Shown here in pieces: positions 31,751-41,935 of a stretch of DNA of 64,000 nt (the first letter of the stretch is position 1; each line of letters starts with the position of its first letter). The position numbers were made by a program, and so were the translations under genes. The notes under the pieces are model-generated. The model saw only the letters and a program-made list of their open reading frames with translations, searched no databases and had not been told where the DNA came from. Source of the stretch: Lingula anatina. Its lineage: Eukaryota > Brachiopoda > Lingulata > Lingulida > Lingulidae. The DNA lies in NCBI RefSeq assembly GCF_001039355.2, contig NW_019776045.1:37684-101683 (forward strand), given 5' to 3'.

Positions 31751-32694
31751 CAGGGGCGTAACCAGACCTTTACAAATTGTACGCACAGATTTTTAAAATT
31801 CCCAGCAAAATGTAGACTAACGCAAGAGATGAAGGACAGCGTAATTACAGCATATGCACCACACATCGCAGCTTAATTTCCATTAATAATAAAATCGTCA
31901 TTTAGTCAGAAATATTCTCGCAATTAAAAAAGTTTCAATATTCTTATTACCCAGAACGGTATATTTATTTAAAAGGAGGCTAGCTTCGCATATGTGGAAC
32001 CCCCTTCGAATAATCTTGGATCCACCTCTGAGTTGAACTAACATACGGTTTCATTCACCTTACATGTGGATGCATGGCTCCCAAAAACAACCAATTGTAC
32101 GACACGACAGAGCTCTGATACATCTAAGTTTAATTATTTGTTTGTAAAAATTGCCCATGTCACCCTGTTAGTTTGGAGGGGTAAGCTGGGTCAAGTCCGT
32201 GTCAATTTGAAGCTTTGCAGGAAAAATTCTTCCTTTGTTTCTCTAGCTCCTTCTTAAACCTTGTGTCCAGATTTTATCTAGTGCCCCCAGGGTTGCGGGA
32301 GCTGCTCTTTGAAAATAACACTCAGGCAGATTTTTACCTGAGATAAATATCGCCAGATATTCTTAAGAAAGAGGGTACAGAAGAGTTAAGGGCCACTGAA
32401 CCCTCAAATTAAGAGGTAAAGGAAGTTTCAGTTTGATGGACGATTAAGATAGGACTTGTTAAGGTTACAGGCATTGTTTACCTCAGTTTGTAAGGCGGGG
32501 GGGGGGGGGGGGCTCAGAACAATTGTGCCTATACAATTGATACAAAGGATTTGTACATACAGGTGACTTTAATAAGCAGAGGATTTTCTTTTATATTCCG
32601 TGAAAAATACACTAAATTTATATAAAATAATATCATGGTTGGCCAAAAAATTGTACGCACAGTGCATCCGTGCGTATGCCTAGTTACGCCCATG
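31751..32694. mobile_element. 944-bp non-autonomous DNA element with TIRs and 5-bp target duplication
   Basis: Left terminus CAGGGGCGTAACCAGAC and reverse complement of the right terminus CATGGGCGTAACTAGGC match at 14 of 17 positions. AGGTG precedes (31746-31750) and follows (32695-32699) the element. The paralogous copy at 25485-25500 has a single AGGTG without an insert, which is a true empty site. A subterminal AATTGTACGCACAG motif occurs near both ends as direct repeats (31776 and 32649). No transposase ORF. A 30-base hAT-like end (to 32030) and a poly-G tract (32497-32512) lie inside. The superfamily is uncertain. Confidence 0.88.
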
Positions 32695-33191
32695 AGGTGT
32701 AAGTGGAATGATTCTAGGCTGGTGGATCCTCTGAAACACCTGTAATTCTATGGAATCAATCACTCCTTAACACTCCCACACACATGGTAGAGCTGCATAT
32801 CTTGAGGGTCCTGGATGCACTTAACATGGCTTTTCTGGACCTTCCAGATGGCATCTATTCTTGATTTGTCAAGCACAGGAACGCCCAGGCTTTCTCAATC
32901 CCTGTGGTCCACTGAACTCCTGGATCAGTCGGTCATTTTGTTCTGTGATGGTCTGTACACCTCTAGTGCGTCTTCTGCAGTGGAGAGCCAGCTCCTGTTT
33001 TGTGAGGCGTTTCATAAGGTCTTCTCTGCTGAGGTTACCAAGACCTTCCAGAGCCAGCTGGGACTTCATGGCTGAAAGCAGATCCTCCACATCTGCACTG
33101 TCTCATTCAAAAGATGGCAGATGAATACTGAGGCATGATAAGAGAATATAGCTGTTGTGCATCTGTGGTCACTCCTGCTGCCAGTCATTAA

Positions 33192-34997
33192 CCCTGCAAA
33201 GCCCAGGAAACCAAAAGATTGTTGAAAAAAAGTCCAGGACTGTTATCTGATCATTTGGGGTCTATACATAGACTTTTTACATTTTTTGGGATTATTGCAC
33301 TCATTGCCCTCAATTTAGGGAATGTTGCACATATGCAACACTGGGCATTAGTGGTAACAAAGGATACATGTTTCAGACATTTATTGGCTTAAATATGTTC
33401 TTTAAACACAATTCAAAACACAACTAAATTAAGTTTTTACAGTTTTATGGTTTCCATCGATGCATAAAATGAATTAAATGCAACTGTGCAGTTATATGTC
33501 CCCGAATGAATACCGCAAGTGCTGGAAATCTTCCTTAGATGTGGCTCACACGGAAACAGTTTCTATCACTATTGAAGCAAAGGCGCACATTACATTTTTC
33601 ACATGAAGTATCAGTAAAACCATTGGGGCAGTATGAACATCTTCCGCATTTAGGATGCTTTATTGGCCAGTGACCAGTTGCGTCTCTCCGGACATCATCA
33701 GTAGGCCGTGTGCAGCTCTTCTTGACCTACTTTGCAGCCTGAGGTCCCTCCAAAGATGGTCGTCCCCGTTTAGCTGGGTTTACTCTAATCATTATCAAGG
33801 TGCTGGCAATTTCTGCCTGAAAGTGGCGCAACTTCATCATATCTTTTGGCGGGATTGGCAGCAATTAACAGTCTTGTTGGTATACCAACCACGCATTTAC
33901 TACTGCTACTGTAATGGAATGCCAGAATAAGTACAAATACCATCTCCTGGATGTCATGTGATATTTGTACTTTGAGCAGAGACCATCAAGCAAATCAACT
34001 CCCCCCATAAACCTGTTATATTCAGCCACACAATGAGGGCGAGGAATGAGGACATGTGAGTTTGATGATTTATCCCACCTCCTCACGGTGTCAGTTGGAT
34101 GGACTCCAACAAATGACGATGACAATGTTATTGATTTATTGTCAAACCAATGGACAGCAACAATTTTGTAGCCTTTTCAACTTTATGCTCATAAGTACCA
34201 CGCCCCTTTTTTTTCATGTCTTTTTCCGTCAAAAAGTTCACACCTGGTAAATGGTTGGCCCTCACCGTTCCCAGATATTGAATGCCTCTCTCTAACAACT
34301 TCTCAATCAGCGGAATTCCACCGAAAAAATTGTCTGCAACTATTTTAAAATTTTGGCCACTTGGCAGTGAAGATGACAAGTTCATTACAATATCTGCTGA
34401 TAGTCCAAGGTTGGAGTTGACAGTACGTTGATTTCCTTTGTTCACCTCAAAGTCATGCAACAAACCTGCTGTGCTCGTACGTGCCCATATTTTAATACCC
34501 CATGGGTGGGGCTTGCCCCGTACATACTGTTTGATACCGCTAAACTTGCCTTTAAACGGGACCATCATTTCATCGACCGAATTGTACTCCTCTGGAGTGA
34601 GCTTCAGGCAATTTTGACGGAATTCTTCCAACCATGGAGAGACTTTCCACAGCTTGTCCTGCTTTACCTCATCGGTAGCCTGCATGTTGTCAGTAAAATG
34701 TATGATCTTCAAAATTTCAAGAAACCTGTTCCGGGTCATGACATCAGCAACTGGGTCGTATCGTGTTCCTGTTTCCCAGTATGCTAACTTGGACGGCATC
34801 TTTACTAACCCCATGCGTAAATACATGCCTAGAGTCTGTTCAGTATCTTTCAATGTAACATTTGCCGCACGACCATTCTTCTGCAAACCATAAATGTTGC
34901 TATTGTCTACAACATTATCTAACATTTGATCTGAGATAAATAGTTTAAAATAGTTATACGGTGTAAGCAGCTCTCCATCAAACTGTGACTCCACATT
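33192..34997 (-). pseudogene. piggyBac element B: transposase with full catalytic core, frameshifted
   Basis: The 3' border is TTAA at 33188-33191, followed by CCCTGCAAAGCCCAGG, a typical piggyBac end. The transposase runs on the minus strand from about 34994 to the TAA at 33537-33535. The DDE_Tnp_1_7 domain starts LLTPYNYFKLFISDQML. The aspartates are visible in SVDEMMVPFKG, VADNFFGG and, after a one-base frameshift near 34130, NRFMGGVDLLDG. KRGRPSLEGPQ and the C-terminal cysteine-rich domain (HPKCGRCSYCPNG, CEKCNVRLC) follow, with one TAG before it. The N-terminal acidic region and 5' terminal repeat are missing; the start of the core at about 34997 abuts unrelated sequence. Otherwise fairly intact, so it was active in the recent past. 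Confidence 0.85.
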
Positions 34998-35116
34998 GGC
35001 TCCAGTTAAAGTTTTAAGTTACCAATCACAGGAAAGATTCAAACTTGCACACCTGACAACACTTTACCTATAGAGACATCTACCGGTAGCAATACAAAGC
35101 AATCTCAACTAACACA

Positions 35117-35464
35117 CTACATCATCACAACTGCTCCCCCAACTGGAAAATAGAGTCTGTAATACTCGTCAAACAGTTTGCACAATCCTTCCGACCCTCT
35201 TAGTTCAGGTTCACCTTCTGTGCCTTCTCCAGATGTCTGCTGCTGCTTGATTATTTTACGATGCTCCCGCCCAAGATTTCGTAAGAAATTGTCAACCACT
35301 GTACCGTCAATTTCATTGCTAATAGCACGTCCAGCACTCAAATAAGAATCCTTTATTTTTCCATTCTTTTTCACTACCTTGAAGTCACCAACCCTGGTGA
35401 GTAGATCATTAATCAACTGTGTCATCGTGTTTAATGTCCACTTGAATCGTTTTGCAGTTGCCAT
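35117..35464 (-). CDS. Myb/SANT-like DNA-binding protein, probably Harbinger accessory protein
   Basis: A single 115-residue minus-strand frame starts at the ATG at 35464. The N-terminal half is tri-helical in appearance with spaced tryptophan and leucines (FKWTLNTMTQLINDLLTRVG), as in Myb/SANT-like modules. A basic helix RNLGREHRKIIKQQQ follows, then an acidic tail. PIF/Harbinger elements encode a Myb-like protein beside the DDE nuclease; here the nuclease starts at 35948 on the other strand, 480 bases away, a divergent arrangement. A BEL/Pao fragment lies between them, so the pairing could be accidental. Terminal repeats were not found. Confidence 0.5.
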   Translation of the reverse strand: MATAKRFKWTLNTMTQLINDLLTRVGDFKVVKKNGKIKDSYLSAGRAISNEIDGTVVDNFLRNLGREHRKIIKQQQTSGEGTEGEPELRGSEGLCKLFDEYYRLYFPVGGAVVMM

Positions 35465-35589
35465 TTTTTGTAGATTTTAACCTGAACTGAAATATTCAGA
35501 TTACCTGTCAGAGACCACAAACAGGGGCAGTTTAAGTGATTCTCTATTGATGAAGGAAAGTTGAGTTTTTGTTTCCAGGCAAAGTATTA

Positions 35590-35850
35590 ACTCTATTCAG
35601 AGGCTTCTTCATAACTTACATACATTTGACTCATCTAAAGACTGAGCCCAAGCAAACCATTCATCCAACAACTTACACTGCATTGAATCATCCATCCAAA
35701 TTGCATTCTTGTTGGTTCCTGAAAAAGCACTCTCCCACGCAAAACAATAGGGGCCATCAAACCAAGCGGATCATACATACTCACCACAATGCTCAACAAA
35801 ACACATCTAGTAATTTAACAATTTTGTCAATATTGAATATGTAGTAAAAT
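35590..35850 (-). pseudogene. BEL/Pao retrotransposon fragment
   Basis: The minus strand reads VVSMYDPLGLMAPIVLRGR and then LFQE, the highly conserved block downstream of the reverse transcriptase in BEL/Pao polyproteins. After a one-base shift it continues DEWFAWAQSLDES. The fragment is about 85 codons, frameshifted, without LTRs or any other domain. Confidence 0.75.
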
Positions 35851-35947
35851 ACCTCCAGATTGACTTCAAGTTATTAATTTTGAGTGATGGTTGAGTGTGT
35901 GGTACACCTCCCTCAACATTCACTCAGTTCAATGTTTGTTTACCAAA

Positions 35948-36553
35948 ATGGCGGATATGTGGCTAAATAGAATAGAAAACAATAATAGATTACATGTTGG
36001 CGGTCAAGTGGGAAGAGAGTACAATTTTGACTATGAAAAGTACACTGACGAGGAGTTCAGATGTTACAGACTTACCAAAGACGCCTTCCAGGAATTGTTG
36101 CGTTTGGTAACACCAATGATAGCCCCTCATAATGAAAGAGGCAATCCAATCCCTGCAGATATACAGCTGCTATGCCACTGGCACCTTCCAGATGGCTTGT
36201 GGAGATCTCTGTGACATTTCCCAGTCATCTGGAAGTAGTATCATCAAAAGAGTATCAGAAGGTATTGCTTCGCTTAAACCACAATTCATACGGTTTCCTG
36301 AAGGACAAGAACTTCAAAATATGAAGCTAGGATTTTGGAGGATAGCCGGTTTTTCAGGCGTTGTAGGTGCTATCGACTGCACTCACATCAAAATACCATC
36401 TCCAGGTGGTGTGCATGCAGAACTGTACAGAAACCAGAAGGGCTACTTCCTTATCAACGTTCAGGCTGTATGTGGTTACAATTTGGAGATGTTGCATATC
36501 GTGGCCCGGTGGCCTGGCAGTGTACATGATGCACAAATATTTGACAACAGTAG
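35948..36553 (+). pseudogene. PIF/Harbinger (HARBI1-type) nuclease, truncated at a contig end
   Basis: The preferred start is the ATG at 35948 (MADMWLNRIENNN), in an ATGGCGG context. The first frame reads to QLLCHWHL near 36185; a second frame picks up at YATGTFQMACGDLCDISQSS and contains the first two catalytic aspartate regions, GVVGAIDCTHIKI and WPGSVHDAQIF. A small deletion near 36170 (text expected between LL and YATG is short by a few codons) makes the frameshift. The third catalytic residue (Glu) and the C-terminus are not present because the contig ends at the N at 36554. From the sequence it is unclear whether the frameshift is real or a short unspliced intron. Confidence 0.8.
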
Positions 36554-36557
36554 NTAA

Positions 36558-36704
36558 TTTCCATTTTGGGTTAAAACTCCGTTTCCGTGTTTTATCGTAC
36601 TCTTGAAAAAAAGATTTTCTGCTAATGTTAGTGGTATTTGGGCTTTTTTTTTCACTATTTTTCTCTACAATACCGAGCCACGAGGTGATCTTCGACGTGG
36701 ACAT
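36558..36704 (-). CDS. First exon of a hAT/ZNF862-like protein (partial)
   Basis: From the ATG at 36704 the minus strand reads MSTSKITSWLGIVEKNSEK and later FFQEYDKTRKRSFNPKWK, a short N-terminal module typical of domesticated or active hAT proteins of the ZNF862/ZMYM type. These usually continue with a PWL and a TTF-type zinc finger; the contig breaks at 36554 before that point. It could be a separate element from the hAT transposase at 37706-39305, because its direction is away from it. Confidence 0.45.
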
Positions 36705-36859
36705 GGCGCCGGCGAAGGTACTTGCGGTCACATGACCACATGGTTTCATACTCTCCAAGCAGCATTCGCTTTATTAACAACAGCGAGGATCTTCTGCCTG
36801 GAGAGAGAGTAACTTTCGTTTGCCGCGTGATCGATAAAGAAACGTCAATTACTGGTGTA

Positions 36860-37690
36860 CTACCCAATCAGATAAAAACCACACCCACTAAATCTTATGG
36901 ACAGGCTGGCATGTATTTGATACAAAATATCTAGTGCGTGCACAGAGCTTATCGATAAATTCAGATGAGGCGAGTTGAAGAGGCGAGTTTTCCCTGTTAA
37001 GAAATAGACTTTAGTCCGTCGGACATGTGGGCCGATGAGTTTTAAGGATGTACCAGCCCACAGAATTTTTGCCGGCATATGGCCGTGGTCCGACGGCTTT
37101 CGCAATCACTGCTGTCCTCCACACTGGCAGCATCCAATAGCGTCTCCAGGGTCAAGTGAGACCCCACAATCCGTTTCTTCAAGTAGTGGAGGGCTGCCAA
37201 CCTCCGCTCAGTGATTCCCGGTGTTGAGCTTAACCAAGAGTTCAAACAATGCATTTATTAACATTCAAAACAAAAATCTTGTGGGCATGCTGATTCTATT
37301 TCTAGATGGACAGTCAGAAGTGGAAGGAGATGGTGGCTGAGGTAGAAGTCTGCATGGCAGAAGGAAGACTCAATTAATAACAATTTTTACCACAACAATA
37401 AATGATACATTAATACTATTCAATAAATGATTTCTCTCTCATTACTTGTTTATAACAATTACTTACCTATTGTACACATAAGACTTCAAAAACACCCATT
37501 CTGTTAACAGCTCAGACAAGCTACAGTCACTGTCAAAGCCACCATTTACTAGTGTATTCAACATTCCACTGTAAATCTCCTTCAGCATTTCATCTCCATA
37601 ATCTACCGGTAAAAGAAAATGGTGTCATTAACAAATTGCCTTGGACATTCAGCAGTACTTGTCTTCATGTAGCTGTCTATGTACTTACTG
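36860..37690. other. Stretch without supported gene
   Basis: Only short ORFs occur. 37040-37254 (minus, LAALHYLKKRIVGSHLTLET) has coding-like composition but no recognised family. An ACCGGTAAAAG-containing segment follows. No repeat structure was seen. Confidence 0.4.
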
Positions 37691-37705
37691 TTTCAATGAG
37701 ATGAA

Positions 37706-39305
37706 TTAGTGATTTTGCTGAAACTTTTCAGCTGCCTGCCTCAAGATGTTAGGTCTGTCGTCCTGGTATCCAGGTTGTTTTGAGCCAAACTCAGTGTGCA
37801 TCCTATTTTCAACATTGTCAACTGTTCTGACATTGGTTGATGCACAATGATGTCTATTTTGGAGTGAAAAGCCCCTTTCACATGGCACTGAAGTTAATGG
37901 ACAGGTCATGAGAATTGCTTCCAGGGTCGCAAAGTCAGGAAAAGTTTCTTTGTAGTCTCTCATTATAAGAGTGCAGAACTCCTGCAGCTGTAACTCTCTG
38001 TTCACATTCATAAGATGCTTGAACTGGAGAAAATTGTTTCTTGCAGCCTCTGAATTAATCAATGGCTCTGCACTCGGACTATACTTGTCAATACACCTTT
38101 CAAGACTATCCTCCCCATGCCTACCAATGCCTGCTTGATCATTTGGCAACAGTTTGGGGTTCAAAATACAGTTCAGATCATTCAGAATCCCCAACTCTGT
38201 ATCAGGAAACCTTTCACTGATCTCTCTAACTATCTCCTGTAAATACCTCCTCTACATTCTGGTCAATTCAAGTCTGTCTCTCAGGTTGCATGTGATTGAT
38301 ATACCCCTAAATTCAGAGGTTTCTTCAATTTGCTCTATTGTATCCTGCAGTGTAACAGGATCTTCATCATTGTATGACTCAATGGTGTTTACTGTGGCAG
38401 TAATCATGCTTTTCAACTGATGAATATCGATTGTATCTTTCTGAAATGTTTTTGAAGCAGTGTCCAGTAAATGCAGGATATCTTTCAAAAGACTGAGGGT
38501 GCAAATGAATTTGAAACATTTCATTTTTCTCAACATACCCTTTGCCTTCTGTGCACCTTCACTTCTGGGATCATTGCTCGCTTGTTCATGTTCCAAGCTA
38601 AGAATGAGTGCAGAGTAAGAGTCATAACAGTTTTTCACTGCATCTGACATAGATAACCACCTTACTTGGGTTGGTTTTTAAAATCTTTTCACCTTTTGAC
38701 CTAAGATTTTTTGTAACTCTCTCACTTTGTTGTACCTGCAAGCTGAATGCTGATAAAAATTGTAAATGGCAACCAACATTTCATTCACAGTATCAAGATA
38801 TGGTACATGCTTAGCTGCCCAGTAAGATGCCAGTGCTAATCTATGTGCAGCACACCAGATATGTATAATTCTGGGATTGTCAGCCTTTAGTTTCACCCCA
38901 ACACCATTCAACCTGCCAGTCATTACTGACGCCCCATCACTTCCAAATCCACTTATTTTATTAATTCCCAAACCAATTTCCTGCAACCAATTCAGTATGC
39001 TGTTATACAGGGTGTCAGCCTTACCATCTGCAATTGAAATGTTTGCACAAAATTCAACTCTTAGTTCCCCATTACGAATTATTCTGCAAAACATGATCAA
39101 TTTTTTTATTGGTAGCAATGTCAAGACTTTCGTCTGTCATAATTCCAATAAATGGACTATCTCTGATAGGAACCAAAGCAGTTTCTTTTAGCACATCGGC
39201 AATGTACTTTTGAAAGTTAGCTGGGGCTTGGTGGTTTGTATATATGCCTTTCTTATTTGAAAAAACAGAGGCACTGTTTGCAAGTTGAAGGTCAATGAGT
39301 TTCAA
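37706..39305 (-). pseudogene. hAT transposase (DUF4371 / hAT-dimerisation type), several frameshifts
   Basis: Minus-strand segments in order: 39305-39072 (LIDLQLANSASVFSNKKGIY, IGIMTDESLDIATNKK), 39124-38678 (GFGSDGASVMTGRLNGVGVK, IWCAAHRLALAS), 38650-38252 (helical linker) and 38194-37706, with the C-terminal hAT dimerisation region ILMTCPLTSVPCERGFSLQN. The catalytic-domain phrases MTDESLD, SDGASVM and CAAHRLAL are all visible. At least two frame changes separate the segments, and the N-terminal BED/TTF zinc finger is absent upstream, where non-coding sequence begins at about 39310. The part above 38961 is repeated at 40666-41030 by the contig overlap and must not be counted as a second element. 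Confidence 0.85.
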
Positions 39306-39393
39306 ATATTTTCGGTTTGGGAGGTTTTATTCAGCAAGCCACATTGCCGTTGAGATCTGGGCCTCTAAAATTGGCATATACACTCTAAATCTG

Positions 39394-39590
39394 GCTGGGT
39401 TATTTTCAACCCAAATTTAGTTGTTTTCTAACCCAGCGCTGGGTCAACATAGCACCAACCTCATTTGGGTTATCATAACCCAAGATTTTGGGTTAGTTTT
39501 TCAACCCAGTGGTTTGGGTTAATTTATAACCCATCTCATGGGTTAATCTCTACCCAAATTTGGGTGATCTTGACTAAATGCTGGGTTAAT
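39394..39590. repeat. Array of AACCC/GGGTT palindromes (second copy at 41099-41295)
   Basis: At least six fold-back units follow each other: GGGTTATTTTCAACCC, AACCCAGCGCTGGGTC, GGGTTATCATAACCC, GGGTTAGTTTTTCAACCC, GGGTTAATTTATAACCC and GGGTTAATCTCTACCC. They are separated by 5-30 bases. A CACTCTAAATCTGG leader precedes the first unit. Non-coding. Confidence 0.85.
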
Positions 39591-40230
39591 AATAAATTAC
39601 CTGGCCAATAATAATTTGGCTGACTAAATCCAAATACATAATACCATCCTCACCGCCATAAGATACAAGAACAACCATAAATTCATAGGGTAAGTGGATG
39701 AATTCGATTTATTACAAAAATTATGCAAATTTATCATACATCATGATATTTGCAGGCAAAACAAAATCGCATCATAACAAAATACATGTACACTGTACAT
39801 TCTATTATATTATAGGTATTCAAATTACCTTGAAGTGAATAAGGAGCTAGACATGGTAATTTGTCCACGTCCTGCAAGTCAAAAATGGGAGAACCTTCCC
39901 ATCATCAAATCCAACTGTTAACAAAAATATATTACTTTGCTATTTAGATTAAAATACAAAATGATGGGTTATAATATGAAATGAATAACTTTCTCAGAAA
40001 TGATTAACAAATATCTCTGCATGTAAACATTATAAACATGGATACATAATACAGTATTATAATACAATATACCTGTAATCTACCTGTAATACAGCAGTGA
40101 GCCCACCAACAATATTACTTTCAAACAAAGAGTGTCCATGATTAATGGAAAATGTAAAACATGAAATAGGAAAATGATATATTTGTCATTATTGATAAGA
40201 CAGCGTTGAAAAATATTAAGTCAACTGTGT

Positions 40231-40539
40231 TTAATCATCAGGCAGAAAGAAGTTGCGGAGGGATTTGATCAGAGGAGAGCTCTTTTCATCACCCATTTCA
40301 TAAACTACGGTTTGCAGAAATTCCCAGACCGTATAGCACTCTCGTGGGTAATTAACATCAAGGATGTAAAAAGATTTGAAACATAGATCAACAGCCTTGA
40401 GTAATGTTGGACATTTGATGGCATTTTGTTCAAAGGCAACAAAAGCCTCGGTGGGGTTCTTGGCACTGCATCCAATAGTGATAATATGTGGAGGTCCATT
40501 CTCATCTTTTCCCAGGTGATAGTTTAAGTCAGTCCCAAT
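40231..40539 (-). CDS. Duplicate of last exon of SAMD3-like gene (assembly overlap)
   Basis: Identical in frame to 41936-42244, lying in the first copy of the contig overlap. It is not an independent exon. It has no upstream exons on this contig because the contig ends at 40663. Confidence 0.8.
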   Translation of the reverse strand: MGTDLNYHLGKDENGPPHIITIGCSAKNPTEAFVAFEQNAIKCPTLLKAVDLCFKSFYILDVNYPRECYTVWEFLQTVVYEMGDEKSSPLIKSLRNFFLPDD

Positions 40540-41935
40540 CTGTAATGAAATGGGACATGAATATAGAACATGAAATACAATTCAACATAATAATATTTAT
40601 CAAGTGGAAAAAAAGATATAAGTATTATCTTCAGTTGATTAGTTTTTTCCCTCTTCAGTCTATNGTTAATTCCCAAACCAATTTCCTGCAACCAATTCAG
40701 TATGCTGTTATACAGGGTGTCAGCCTTACCATCTGCAATTGAAATGTTTGCACAAAATTCAACTCTTAGTTCCCCATTACAAATTATTCTGCAAAACATG
40801 ATTAATTTTTTTATTGGTAGCAATGTCAAGACTTTCGTCTGTCATAATTCCAATAAATGGACTATCTCTGATAGGAACCAAAGCAGTTTCTTTTAGCACA
40901 TCGGCAATGTACTTTTGAAAGTTAGCTGGGGCTTGGTGGTTTGTATATATGCCTTTCTTATTTGAAAAAACAGAGGCACTGTTTGCAAGTTGAAGGTCAA
41001 TGAGTTTCAAATATTTTCGGTTTGGGAGGTTTTATTCAGCAAGCCACATTGCCGTTGAGATCTGGGCCTCTAAAATTGGCATATACACTCTAAATCTGGC
41101 TGGGTTATTTTCAACCCAAATTTAGTTGTTTTCTAACCCAGCGCTGGGTCAACATAGCACCAACCTCATTTGGGTTATCATAACCCAAGATTTTGGGTTA
41201 GTTTTTCAACCCAGTGGTTTGGGTTAATTTATAACCCATCTCATGGGTTAATCTCTACCCAAATTTGGGTGATCTTGACTAAATGCTGGGTTAATAATAA
41301 ATTACCTGGCCAATAATAATTTGGCTGACTAAATCCAAATACATAATACCATCCTCACCGCCATAAGATACAAGAACAACCATAAATTCATAGGGTAAGT
41401 GGATGAATTCGATTTATTACAAAAATTATGCAAATTTATCATACATCATGATATTTGCAGGCAAAACAAAATCGCATCATAACAAAATACATGTACACTG
41501 TACATTCTATTATATTATAGGTATTCAAATTACCTTGAAGTGAATAAGGAGCTAGACATGGTAATTTGTCCACGTCCTGCAAGTCAAAAATGGGAGAACC
41601 TTCCCATCATCAAATCCAACTGTTAACAAAAATATATTACTTTGCTATTTAGATTAAAATACAAAATGATGGGTTATAATATGAAATGAATAACTTTCTC
41701 AGAAATGATTAACAAATATCTCTGCATGTAAACATTATAAACATGGATACATAATACAGTATTATAATACAATATACCTGTAATCTACCTGTAATACAGC
41801 AGTGAGCCCACCAACAATATTACTTTCAAACAAAGAGTGTCCATGATTAATGGAAAATGTAAAACATGAAATAGGAAAATGATATATTTGTCATTATTGA
41901 TAAGACAGCGTTGAAAAATATTAAGTCAACTGTGT

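Larger units (their letters stand above)
31160..33090 (-). pseudogene. Unnamed multicopy gene family, copy 2, split by a MITE
   Basis: Paralogous to 24907-25700. Minus-strand order: 33090-32869 with MEDLLSAMKSQLALEGLGNL and a basic Arg-rich segment; 32860-32700 with IWKVQKSHVKCIQDPQDMQL and GSTSLESFHLHL. The 944-bp MITE at 31751-32694 comes next, then the rest of the exon (31745-31736), the same GC donor (CAG|GCAAGT), and the block 31412-31160 with GTSANAFNFQAYLLEG, WNRDRATASL and PHFPPPGKYTGK-like text. Both copies have a TGA at the same codon (here 31352-31354). Extra stops near 32740 show that it is non-functional. Confidence 0.6.

Noticed and set aside
32497-32512. G-quadruplex or regulatory poly-G
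   Set aside because: Several long C/G homopolymers (3576, 26704, 55343, 61743) occur at repeat or join positions and may be partly sequencing artefacts.
35117-35464. N-terminal exon of piggyBac B
   Set aside because: It ends with its own stop, has no acidic N-terminus or FTG block, and resembles a Myb-like domain instead.
40524-41010. A second hAT transposase copy
   Set aside because: It lies in the repeated contig overlap and is the same sequence as 38961-39305.
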